From contig JAWLDJ010000044.1 of NCBI GenBank assembly GCA_041686695.1, positions 1 through 16,642 of the forward strand: a stretch of DNA of 16,642 nt, written 5' to 3'. Below are positions 7,542 through 13,827 of this stretch, piece after piece (within the stretch, counting starts at the first letter, position 1; each line of letters starts with the position of its first letter). The notes below the pieces were generated by a model. It did no database searches, was not told the DNA's origin, and was given only the letters and a program-made list of their open reading frames with translations. Origin of the DNA: T1Sed10-7 sp041686695. GTDB lineage: Bacteria > Actinomycetota > Nitriliruptoria > Nitriliruptorales > Nitriliruptoraceae. The position numbers were made by a program, and so were the translations under genes.

Positions 7542-7576
7542 GCTGCCCGGCGCCGACCACCTCGGGGTCGGGCAGC
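7542..7576 (+). terminator. Stem-loop terminator after ahcY
   Basis: GCTGCCC (7542-7548) pairs with GGGCAGC (7570-7576), and the inner CCGACC (7553-7558) pairs with GGTCGG (7566-7571), which competes with the outer stem for two bases. The structure begins 9 bases after the stop codon. No T tract is present. It is a probable intrinsic-type terminator for ahcY. Confidence 0.5.
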
Positions 7577-7632
7577 GGGCGTCGGCGGTGCCCGAAGGTC
7601 GGGGCGGCCGAGCACCGGGCCGGGGCCAGGTA

Positions 7633-7662
7633 GTTCCCTCCGGGCCTCGAGTCGCATAGCGT
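7633..7662 (+). promoter_or_regulatory. Candidate promoter of the hypothetical two-gene unit
   Basis: TAGCGT (7657-7662) is a good TANNNT -10 element. GTTCCC (7633-7638) could be a weak -35 with an 18-bp spacer. Transcription would start near 7669, leaving a leader of about 134 nt before the GTG at 7803. The remaining bases between ahcY and that gene show no supported coding sequence. Confidence 0.35.
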
Positions 7663-7802
7663 GGGTGCTGTTGTTCCCGTGGCTCGGGATCGCACCGGAT
7701 CAGGGCTCACGTCGGCGGGCGAACCTGCCGATACCCCCGGGGAGCCCGGCCGTGACCACGGGCCGACCGTCACACGACGAGAGCTTGGACGAGGAGGACA
7801 CG

Positions 7803-8663
7803 GTGGGCAGACAGCGCCGGAGGACCGGCATGCTGACCGCTGCAGGGGTGGCGGTGCTCGCCATGATCGGGGCCGGTGCCGCGGTGGCGCAGTCGGAGGA
7901 CGGGACCGCCACCGGTTCGAGCCCCGACGCACTGCTCGAACGCCTCGATGCGTTGGAGGTGGACCTGCCGAGCGCGGTTCCACCGGTCGCGGTCGATCTC
8001 TCGGCGAACTCGACCTGGGGCGACCTCCAGGGCGATGCCACGAGCGTGCGGGCCATCCTGGACACCCTCGAGCCCGAGCTGCGCCAGCTGTTCATCGACG
8101 CTGACGATGCCGAGGGCGACGTGGCGGACGGGGTCGCCCTGGCGGCGCGCGGGTGGTTGGACGTCTGGACCGGGACGACATCGATCGCGGTGGCCGAGTC
8201 CGCCGACCTGGCCTTCCCCATCGGCACGACCGACGCCACCGGCGTGGCGACCGGGGCGGACGAGCTCCGTGGGCCGATCGAGGTCGGCCTCGAGCTGCTG
8301 CTGCAGGGCCAGGCGCGCCACCTCGAGGGCTACGGCCTGCTGCGCGAGCTCGCGGAGGCCCCCCTGGACGCACAGCTGCGTCTGGACGACCGCGCGAGCG
8401 ATGCGGAAGCGTTCGATGAGCAGGTACGTCCGGCGGTCGTCGACATGCTGTCGCAGCCGAGCCCGTCGGTGCTGGTCCCGACCGACCGGTTCGAGACCGA
8501 TGCTCCGGGCGTGCGAAGCCGTGCCACCTCGCTGTCGGCGGTGTGCGTGGACCGCGAGGCGCTGGAGGAGCTCGGTGGGACGGCCACCGACGAGGTGCTC
8601 GAGCAGCTCGAGGCCGTGGACCGCGCCGACTGCGAGGACCTGCCGGGCACCGGCACCGGGTGA
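7803..8663 (+). CDS. Exported protein of unknown function
   Basis: I do not recognise this 286-residue protein. It begins with a clear Sec signal peptide: basic RQRRR (3-7), a hydrophobic core (10-26) and a signal peptidase I site AVA|QS after residue 29. The mature part is very acidic and mostly helical, with LLERLDALEVDL (44-55), ILDTLEPELRQLFIDADDAEGDVADGV-like helices around 85-112, GLELLLQGQARHLEGYGLLRELAE (162-185) and a C-terminal helix of EEL/EQLE repeats. It has only two mature cysteines (C248, C277), which could form a disulfide. No lipobox, anchor or enzyme motif is visible. GTG at 7803 was chosen because GAGGAGG (7791-7797) sits 5 bases upstream and the signal peptide starts there. 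An open frame continues upstream without a second signal. The next gene follows after 7 bases. Confidence 0.8.
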   Translation: MGRQRRRTGMLTAAGVAVLAMIGAGAAVAQSEDGTATGSSPDALLERLDALEVDLPSAVPPVAVDLSANSTWGDLQGDATSVRAILDTLEPELRQLFIDADDAEGDVADGVALAARGWLDVWTGTTSIAVAESADLAFPIGTTDATGVATGADELRGPIEVGLELLLQGQARHLEGYGLLRELAEAPLDAQLRLDDRASDAEAFDEQVRPAVVDMLSQPSPSVLVPTDRFETDAPGVRSRATSLSAVCVDREALEELGGTATDEVLEQLEAVDRADCEDLPGTGTG

Positions 8664-8670
8664 GGACGGC

Positions 8671-9219
8671 GTGCAGAGCATCCCCAAACCCGACGAACTG
8701 CTGGCGTTGCATGACATCACGGCTGAGCTGTTCGCGACGTTGAAGGACTGGTTCGACGTCGCCGACGAGGTGACGATCTCCCTGGCGGACATCGACAGCG
8801 CCGTCGAGGAACTGGGCGAACCGGTGCTGATCGCCGCGATGGCGATGCGCAAGCTCCAGGCGCTGCGCCTGCTGGCCCAGCCGGGGGTACGTACCACCAC
8901 CGACGTGGTCGTGACCATCGTGCAGGACCTCGACCGGGCGCTGCTGCAGGCGCCGGGCATGTGGCTGAAACGGACCGCGGCGGCGACCGACTGGGACGCC
9001 GAGTTCGCAGCGTTGGTGGACGAGGACGACACGACCAGCGACAGCCGGTCCGACGTGTCGACGCCGGTGGGGGAGGGGACGACCTCGCCTGCGCCCGGCC
9101 CCGCAGCCGGCGACGAGGACCCCGCGGTGACCCGGTTCCGGGAACTGCACGCTGGGCTGCACCGGGCACTGCGGGCCGTGGTGACCGCCAGCGACGGTGA
9201 GATCCGCATCCTGGTCTGA
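8671..9219 (+). CDS. Hypothetical cytoplasmic helical protein
   Basis: I do not recognise this 182-residue protein. It has no signal peptide or membrane segment. An N-terminal helical domain of about 120 residues contains DELLALHDITAELFATLKDWF (8-28), AMAMRKLQALRLL and VVVTIVQDLDRALL. A disordered Asp/Ser/Thr/Pro-rich linker follows (about 122-154), then a short helical C-terminus FRELHAGLHRALRAVV. GTG at 8671 lies 7 bases after the previous stop, with GGTGAGGA (8659-8666) serving as ribosome binding site, so translation is probably coupled to the exported protein. A longer reading of the same frame upstream would overlap the exported gene and has Arg/Ser-rich shadow composition, so it was rejected. 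Function is unknown; the pairing suggests a shared process. Confidence 0.75.
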   Translation: MQSIPKPDELLALHDITAELFATLKDWFDVADEVTISLADIDSAVEELGEPVLIAAMAMRKLQALRLLAQPGVRTTTDVVVTIVQDLDRALLQAPGMWLKRTAAATDWDAEFAALVDEDDTTSDSRSDVSTPVGEGTTSPAPGPAAGDEDPAVTRFRELHAGLHRALRAVVTASDGEIRILV

Positions 9220-9341
9220 GGCCGGGAGGCCCAGGGGGACAGGGCCGAGCGACCCCGGCGTCGGTGCGCGCTTCCTGCCACCCTCGCGAGCGCGGCGCGC
9301 ACCAGCGGACACGGTGCGGCTGCCTTCTACGAGGTCCCTAG

Positions 9342-9382
9342 TAGTGTGGTCCGTTCCCGGTGCGGCGACGCGCGACCGCACC
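9342..9382 (+). promoter_or_regulatory. Candidate importer promoter and 5' leader hairpin
   Basis: TAGTGT (9342-9347) is a -10-like element; no good -35 was seen. Just downstream, GGTGCGG (9359-9365) and CCGCACC (9376-9382) form a perfect 7-bp stem with a 10-nt loop. It would lie at the very start of the transcript and could be an operator or leader structure. The lipoprotein start follows about 80 bases later. Confidence 0.35.
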
Positions 9383-9464
9383 CGGTTCCCCTGGTTCCGC
9401 GCGACGAATCGACTGCTCGGCACACGGCGCCCGGCCGTGCCTGGCGAACGAAAGGTTCAGCTCG

Positions 9465-10622
9465 ATGAGGAAGACCATGAGCCGCGCTGCCGCGGCCGTA
9501 CTCGCGGGTGCGCTGGTCCTGGCCGCCTGCGGAGACGCTCCCGAGGATGACACCGACACCGGCGCCGAGGAGGAGACCGACCCGGCCGAGGAGGACACCG
9601 ACGACGCCGAGGAGGAGGACGACGCCACCGAGGAAGAGGACGACGCCACCGAGGAAGAGGACGACGAGGCCGCTGCCGGTGCTGGCTACCGCGGGTGCCT
9701 GGTCACCGACCAGGGTGGGGTCGACGACGAGTCGTTCAACGAGACCGCCTGGGAAGGCATGCTCCGGGCCGAGGAGGAGCTCGGTGTGGAGATCTCCGTC
9801 CTGGAGTCGACGTCCGAGTCGGACTTCGAGCCGAACATCCAGGCGTTCCTCGATCAGGACTGCGACCTGATCGTCACGGTCGGGTTCCTGCTCGGTGAGG
9901 CCACCCAGGCTGCTGCCGAGGCCAACCCGGACCAGAGCTTCGCGATCGTGGACGAGTTCCTCGAGGGACCCAACCTGCGAGGCCTGAGCTTCGCGACCGA
10001 CCAGGCCGCCTTCCTGGCTGGCTACGTGTCCGCGGGGGCCACGGAGTCCGGCACCCTCGGCACCTACGGCGGGATCAACATCCCGACGGTGTCGATCTTC
10101 ATGGACGGCTTCCTGGCCGGGACCGAGTACTACAACGAGGAGAACGGCACGGACGTCGTCGTCGAGGGCTGGGACGGCTCCGACGGCCTGTTCACCGGCA
10201 ACTTCGAGTCGCAGGATGACGGACGCAACATCACCGACACCCTGCTCCAGGCGGGCGCGGACATCATCATGCCCGTGGCCGGACCGGTCGGCCTCGGCAC
10301 CGCGACCGCGATCCAGGACTTCGGCGAAGGCCTGATGGTCTGGGTCGACACCGATGGCTACGAGTCCACCCAGTTCGGCGAGCTCATGCTGACCTCGGTG
10401 ATGAAGAACATGGACACCGCGGTCTTCGATGCGATGCAGGACGTGGTCAACGACGAGTTCGACGGCGGGCTGTACACCGGCACGCTGGAGAACGACGGCG
10501 TCGCGATCGCGCCCTTCCACGACAACGAGGACCGGGTGCCGCAGGAGGTCCAGGACACCCTGCCGGAACTGCGCGATGGCATCATCGCTGGCGAGATCTC
10601 CGTGGATCCCGCCGACTACTGA
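9465..10622 (+). CDS. BMP-family lipoprotein, nucleoside ABC importer binding protein
   Basis: This is the extracytoplasmic substrate-binding protein of an ABC importer of the basic membrane protein (PnrA/BmpA/TmpC) family, whose characterised members bind purine nucleosides. The 385-residue precursor has a signal peptide with lipobox LAAC (19-22), so it should be lipidated on C22. Residues 24-68 form an extremely acidic tether with 30 Asp/Glu in 45 residues. The binding domain then shows DQGGVDDESFN (82-92) with the conserved DDxSFN substrate loop, SFATDQAAFLAGY (175-187), WVDTDGYES (293-301) with an Asp expected to bind ribose, and TSVMKNMDTAVFDAM (310-324). The ATG at 9465 has GAAAGG upstream at 9450-9455; ATG 9477 with GAGGA is an alternative. 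The nucleoside substrate is inferred from family. Confidence 0.92.
   Translation: MRKTMSRAAAAVLAGALVLAACGDAPEDDTDTGAEEETDPAEEDTDDAEEEDDATEEEDDATEEEDDEAAAGAGYRGCLVTDQGGVDDESFNETAWEGMLRAEEELGVEISVLESTSESDFEPNIQAFLDQDCDLIVTVGFLLGEATQAAAEANPDQSFAIVDEFLEGPNLRGLSFATDQAAFLAGYVSAGATESGTLGTYGGINIPTVSIFMDGFLAGTEYYNEENGTDVVVEGWDGSDGLFTGNFESQDDGRNITDTLLQAGADIIMPVAGPVGLGTATAIQDFGEGLMVWVDTDGYESTQFGELMLTSVMKNMDTAVFDAMQDVVNDEFDGGLYTGTLENDGVAIAPFHDNEDRVPQEVQDTLPELRDGIIAGEISVDPADY
9618..9659 (+). repeat. 21-bp tandem duplication in the acidic linker
   Basis: Two identical 21-bp copies, 9618-9638 and 9639-9659, each encode DDATEEE, and the first six bases of a third copy follow. The copies are identical even at wobble positions, which indicates recent duplication, probably by strand slippage, in the lipoprotein tether. 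Confidence 0.9.
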
Positions 10623-10638
10623 TCACCTCGTGGTCTCG

Positions 10639-10672
10639 GCGGAGGGGTGCTCCTGACGGGGCACCCCTCCGC
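10639..10672 (+). terminator. Perfect 12-bp stem-loop after the lipoprotein gene
   Basis: GCGGAGGGGTGC (10639-10650) is perfectly complementary to GCACCCCTCCGC (10661-10672) around a 10-nt loop, 16 bases after the stop. In binding-protein importer operons such structures often stop most transcripts or protect the 3' end of the binding-protein message, so that the lipoprotein outnumbers the membrane parts. There is no T tract. Confidence 0.65.
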
Positions 10673-10715
10673 GTCGTCCGGCGGTGTGCCGACGCGCCTG
10701 CCGCACCGTGTCAGG

Positions 10716-10743
10716 CCGTGGGCCGGGGACACCCGGCCCACGG
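10716..10743 (+). terminator. Second perfect 12-bp stem-loop with GACA loop
   Basis: CCGTGGGCCGGG (10716-10727) is perfectly complementary to CCCGGCCCACGG (10732-10743) around a 4-nt loop. It lies 43 bases after the first hairpin and its distal end overlaps the first tandem repeat. It could be a back-up terminator, an mRNA end-stabiliser or an operator. Its position 158 bases before the ATPase start argues against it masking the ribosome binding site. Confidence 0.55.
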
Positions 10744-10784
10744 ATGCGGGGACCGCGGACGCGGGACCATGGACGCGGGGGCAG
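10742..10784 (+). repeat. Three imperfect tandem repeats of 14-15 bp
   Basis: Three related units run head to tail: GGATGCGGGGACCGC (10742-10756), GGACGCGGGACCAT (10757-10770) and GGACGCGGGGGCAG (10771-10784). They lie between the second hairpin and the candidate internal promoter and could be protein-binding sites or a slippage product. Confidence 0.55.
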
Positions 10785-10819
10785 AGCGGTTGGCGTTTCC
10801 TCCGGGGCCGTCTCCGGGC

Positions 10820-10825
10820 TAGCGT
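10820..10825 (+). promoter_or_regulatory. Candidate internal -10 element ahead of the ATPase
   Basis: TAGCGT here is identical to the -10-like hexamer at 7657-7662 and, on the minus strand, at 5086-5081. TTTCCT (10796-10801) would be a weak -35 with an 18-bp spacer. If active, it would let the ATPase and permeases be made independently of the lipoprotein. Confidence 0.35.
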
Positions 10826-10900
10826 CGAGCTTCGCGTCCTCCCGTACAGCGCTGGCCTCCGCGCCCCGACGTGTCGCACGTGAAGAGGAAGGCTGGATCG

Positions 10901-12490
10901 GTGCAATTGGAGCTGCGGGGTATCACCAAGCGCTTCCCCGGCGTGGTCGCCAACGATGCTGTCGACCTGCAGGTCGAGTCGGGCGAGGTCCACGGGCTGC
11001 TGGGCGAGAACGGGGCCGGCAAGTCCACCCTCATGAACATCCTGTACGGCCTGTACCGGGCCGACGAGGGTGAGATCCTCATCGACGGTGAGCCGCTGCT
11101 CCTCGACGATCCGGGCGATGCGATCGATGCCGGCATCGGGATGGTCCACCAGCACTTCATGCTGGTGCCGGTCTTCACGGTGGCCGAGAACATCGTCCTC
11201 GGCGTGGAGCAGACCGACCGTCTCGGCCGGCTCGACCGGGCGACGGCGTCACGCCGGGTTGCCGAACTGGCTGAGGAGAGCGGCTTGCCGGTCGACCCCG
11301 ATGCCCTCGTCGAGGACCTCCCGGTCGGCGTCCAGCAGCGCGTGGAGATCCTGAAGGCCCTCTACCGTGATGCTCGGCTGCTGATCCTGGACGAGCCGAC
11401 GGCGGTGCTCACCCCCCAGGAAGCCGATGACCTGTTCGACGCCATCCGGGGGTTCACGGCCGAGGGCCGCTCCGTCATCTTCATCTCGCACAAGCTGCGC
11501 GAGCACCGGGAGATCGCCGACCGGATCAGCGTCCTGCGGCGGGGCCGCATCGTGGGCACCGCCGACCCCCGGACCGCCAGCGAACAGGAACTCGCCAACC
11601 TCATGGTGGGACGGCCCGTCGAGCTCACCGTCGAACGCGCACCTGCCGAGCCGAAGGAGGTGGTGCTCGAGGTCGCCGGGCTGCAGGTCGCCGATGCCGT
11701 CGGTACCACCGTCGTCCACGAGGTGGACCTCGAGGTCCGCGCGGGCGAGATCATGGCGGTCGCCGGGGTCGAGGGCAACGGGCAGACCCCGCTGGTCCGC
11801 GCCATCACCGGGCTGCAGGACATCGCGGGGGGCTCGGTCAGCATCGCTGGCCGCGACGTCGCCTCGCGTACCCGCAAGGAGGTGCTGCGCGACGGCATCG
11901 GCCACGTCCCCGAGGACCGCAACCGTGACGGGCTGGTGGCCGAGTTCTCCGTCGCGGAGAACCTCATCCTGAACCTCTGGGACGCGGAGCCGTTCGCCCG
12001 ACGCGCGTCGCTGCAGTTCGACGAGATCCGTGCACACGCCCGGAAGGTGGTCGCCTCCTACGACATCCGCACCCCGTCGGTGGACACCCCGGCCGGCAGC
12101 CTGTCCGGTGGGAACCAGCAGAAGCTGGTGGTCAGCCGGGAGTTCGACCGGCCGATCGACCTGCTCGTCGCCTCCCAACCGACCCGTGGGGTCGATGTGG
12201 GTTCCATCGAGTACATCCACAACCAGCTCCTGGTCAAACGCGACGAGGGGACCGCGGTGCTGCTCGTGTCCTCCGAACTCGATGAGGTGCTCGCTCTGGC
12301 CGACCGGATCGCGGTGATGTTCCACGGGCGCATCGTCGGGCCGTTCGAGACCCCGATCAGCAAGGAGGCGGTCGGGCGGATGATGGCCGGAGCGGACCCG
12401 GACGAGGTGTTCGAGGACCACGACCCGTCGAACCGGCCGAGCTCACACGGACGATCCTCCGATGCGGCGGCCTCGGGAGGACCGGCATGA
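10901..12490 (+). CDS. Nucleoside-type ABC importer ATPase, two fused ABC domains
   Basis: The 529-residue protein is a tandem-domain ATPase of the sugar/nucleoside importer type. Domain 1 has a normal Walker A (GENGAGKST, 35-43), Q84, the family-specific signature LPVGVQQR (140-147), Walker B with D164-E165 and H197. Domain 2 has a degenerate Walker A without Lys (GVEGNGQT, 289-296), a canonical signature LSGGNQQ (401-407) and a Walker B ending in Gln (ASQPTRG, Q426). The one complete site therefore pairs Walker A of domain 1 with the signature of domain 2, as is usual in this family. The C-terminus ends in a 40-residue acidic/Ser-rich tail. GTG at 10901 has AGGAAGG (10886-10892) 8 bases upstream; GTG 10871 is a weaker alternative. 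Its stop overlaps the permease start (ATGA). Confidence 0.94.
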   Translation: MQLELRGITKRFPGVVANDAVDLQVESGEVHGLLGENGAGKSTLMNILYGLYRADEGEILIDGEPLLLDDPGDAIDAGIGMVHQHFMLVPVFTVAENIVLGVEQTDRLGRLDRATASRRVAELAEESGLPVDPDALVEDLPVGVQQRVEILKALYRDARLLILDEPTAVLTPQEADDLFDAIRGFTAEGRSVIFISHKLREHREIADRISVLRRGRIVGTADPRTASEQELANLMVGRPVELTVERAPAEPKEVVLEVAGLQVADAVGTTVVHEVDLEVRAGEIMAVAGVEGNGQTPLVRAITGLQDIAGGSVSIAGRDVASRTRKEVLRDGIGHVPEDRNRDGLVAEFSVAENLILNLWDAEPFARRASLQFDEIRAHARKVVASYDIRTPSVDTPAGSLSGGNQQKLVVSREFDRPIDLLVASQPTRGVDVGSIEYIHNQLLVKRDEGTAVLLVSSELDEVLALADRIAVMFHGRIVGPFETPISKEAVGRMMAGADPDEVFEDHDPSNRPSSHGRSSDAAASGGPA

Positions 12491-13827
12491 GCGACGATCC
12501 GACCCGCAGCGGGCAGCAGCACGAGCGCGAGGAGCCGGATCCTGCCGGGGCTCCGGACGAACCGGGCTCGGTGGCGACCGAAACGCACGACGAGGCGCGT
12601 GCTGAGATCGAAGCGGCGAAGGAGCGCGAGGCCACTGCCGCCCGCCTCGCCCAGGACGCCACGTTCACCCAGCGGCTGGTCGCCGCACTGACGGGGACCG
12701 GCGTCATCGTCACGATCCTCGCGATCCTCTCCGCGCTGTTGATCGGGGCGTTCATCATCGCCTTCAGCGAGGAGGCGGTCCGCGATGCGCTCACCTACTT
12801 CTTCGCCCGTCCCACCGACGCCCTGCGGCTCGGCGTCGACAGCGTGGTCGCTGCCTACAGCGCCCTCGTCCAGGGAGCGCTGGGCGGCCAGAGCCAGCTC
12901 TCGGAGACCTTCGTCTCGGCGACACCGCTGATCATGACCGGCCTCGCGGTCGCGGTGCCACTGCGGGCCGGGCTGTTCAACATCGGTGCGGAGGGACAGT
13001 TCCTGGCCGGTGGCACCGTTGCGGGACTGATCGGGTTCGGGCTGACGGGGCTGCCGCTGGCCATCCACCTGCCGCTCGCCATCGCCGGGGGGTTGCTCGC
13101 CGGCGGGCTGTACGGCTGGATCCCCGGCATCCTCAAGGCGAAGACGGGCGCGCACGAGGTGATCTCGACGATCATGCTCAACAACATCGCGCTGCTCGTC
13201 ACCGGGTACCTGATCTCCACGACGCTGTTCCGACGGCCCGACCGCAGCGATCCCATCTCGAAGTCGGTCGAGGAGTCGGCACGCTTCCCACGTCTGATCT
13301 GGTGGGAGCCCAGCCTGCGCGTCAACTGGAGCCTGGTCATGGCCTTGGCGCTCGCGGTGCTGGTCTTCTGGCTGATGGAACGATCGACGCACGGGTTCGA
13401 GCTCAACGCCGTGGGGCTGAACCCCTCGGCGGCGACCTCGGCCGGGATGAACCCCGCGCGGGTCGTCGTGACGGCCTTCTCCGTCGCGGGGGCCCTGGCC
13501 GGCGCGGCCGGCGCCGCCACCATCCTCGGGCTCCAGCACCGGCTCACGATCGGGTTCGCCGCCGGACTCGGCTTCGACGGCATCACCGTCGCTCTCCTCG
13601 GCCGAGGACGGATCGGTGGCACCGTCGCCGCCGGCATCCTGATCGGGATCCTCAAGGCCGGCGGCCGGAACATGCAGGCGCAGACGGGCACCTCGCTCGA
13701 GCTCGCGCTGGTCATCCAGGCGCTGATCATCGTGTTCATCGCCGCACCGGGACTCGTCCGAGCCATCTTCCGCATCAAGGCCGAGGATCTGGCCACCGGC
13801 CAGGTCGCGAAGGGGTGGGGCTCATGA
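12487..13827 (+). CDS. Nucleoside-type ABC importer permease, first subunit
   Basis: This is a 446-residue membrane permease of the branched-chain/monosaccharide (BPD_transp_2) fold. It carries an unusual cytoplasmic N-terminal extension of about 68 residues: an acidic, Pro-rich part (1-33), then a charged helix rich in Glu/Ala/Arg (34-56) that may form a coiled coil. The first membrane helix spans about 71-93. Family motifs follow: TPLIMTGLAVAVPLRAGLFNIGAEGQFLAG, GAHEVISTIMLNNIA (the coupling-helix segment that contacts the ATPase), a periplasmic loop with RRPDRSDP, GMNPARVV, and FDGITVALLGR. ATG at 12487 overlaps the ATPase stop. It pairs with the next gene to form the heterodimeric channel. 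Confidence 0.93.
   Translation: MSDDPTRSGQQHEREEPDPAGAPDEPGSVATETHDEARAEIEAAKEREATAARLAQDATFTQRLVAALTGTGVIVTILAILSALLIGAFIIAFSEEAVRDALTYFFARPTDALRLGVDSVVAAYSALVQGALGGQSQLSETFVSATPLIMTGLAVAVPLRAGLFNIGAEGQFLAGGTVAGLIGFGLTGLPLAIHLPLAIAGGLLAGGLYGWIPGILKAKTGAHEVISTIMLNNIALLVTGYLISTTLFRRPDRSDPISKSVEESARFPRLIWWEPSLRVNWSLVMALALAVLVFWLMERSTHGFELNAVGLNPSAATSAGMNPARVVVTAFSVAGALAGAAGAATILGLQHRLTIGFAAGLGFDGITVALLGRGRIGGTVAAGILIGILKAGGRNMQAQTGTSLELALVIQALIIVFIAAPGLVRAIFRIKAEDLATGQVAKGWGS

Noticed and set aside
6154..7983. A 609-codon open frame antisense to ahcY
   Set aside because: The plus strand encodes an unmistakable AhcY. The antisense protein is low-complexity Val/Leu/Asp/Gly sequence that mirrors AhcY codons and has no start signal of note.
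10742..10784. CRISPR-like array
   Set aside because: Units are 14-15 bp, imperfect and directly abutting with no spacers, so they are tandem repeats rather than a CRISPR.
11769..12180. ATPase domain 2 as a mutated, inactive gene because it lacks the Walker A Lys and the Walker B Glu
   Set aside because: GNGQ and the Gln-Pro-Thr-Arg-Gly form are the normal state of the second domain in this importer family, so this is not damage.
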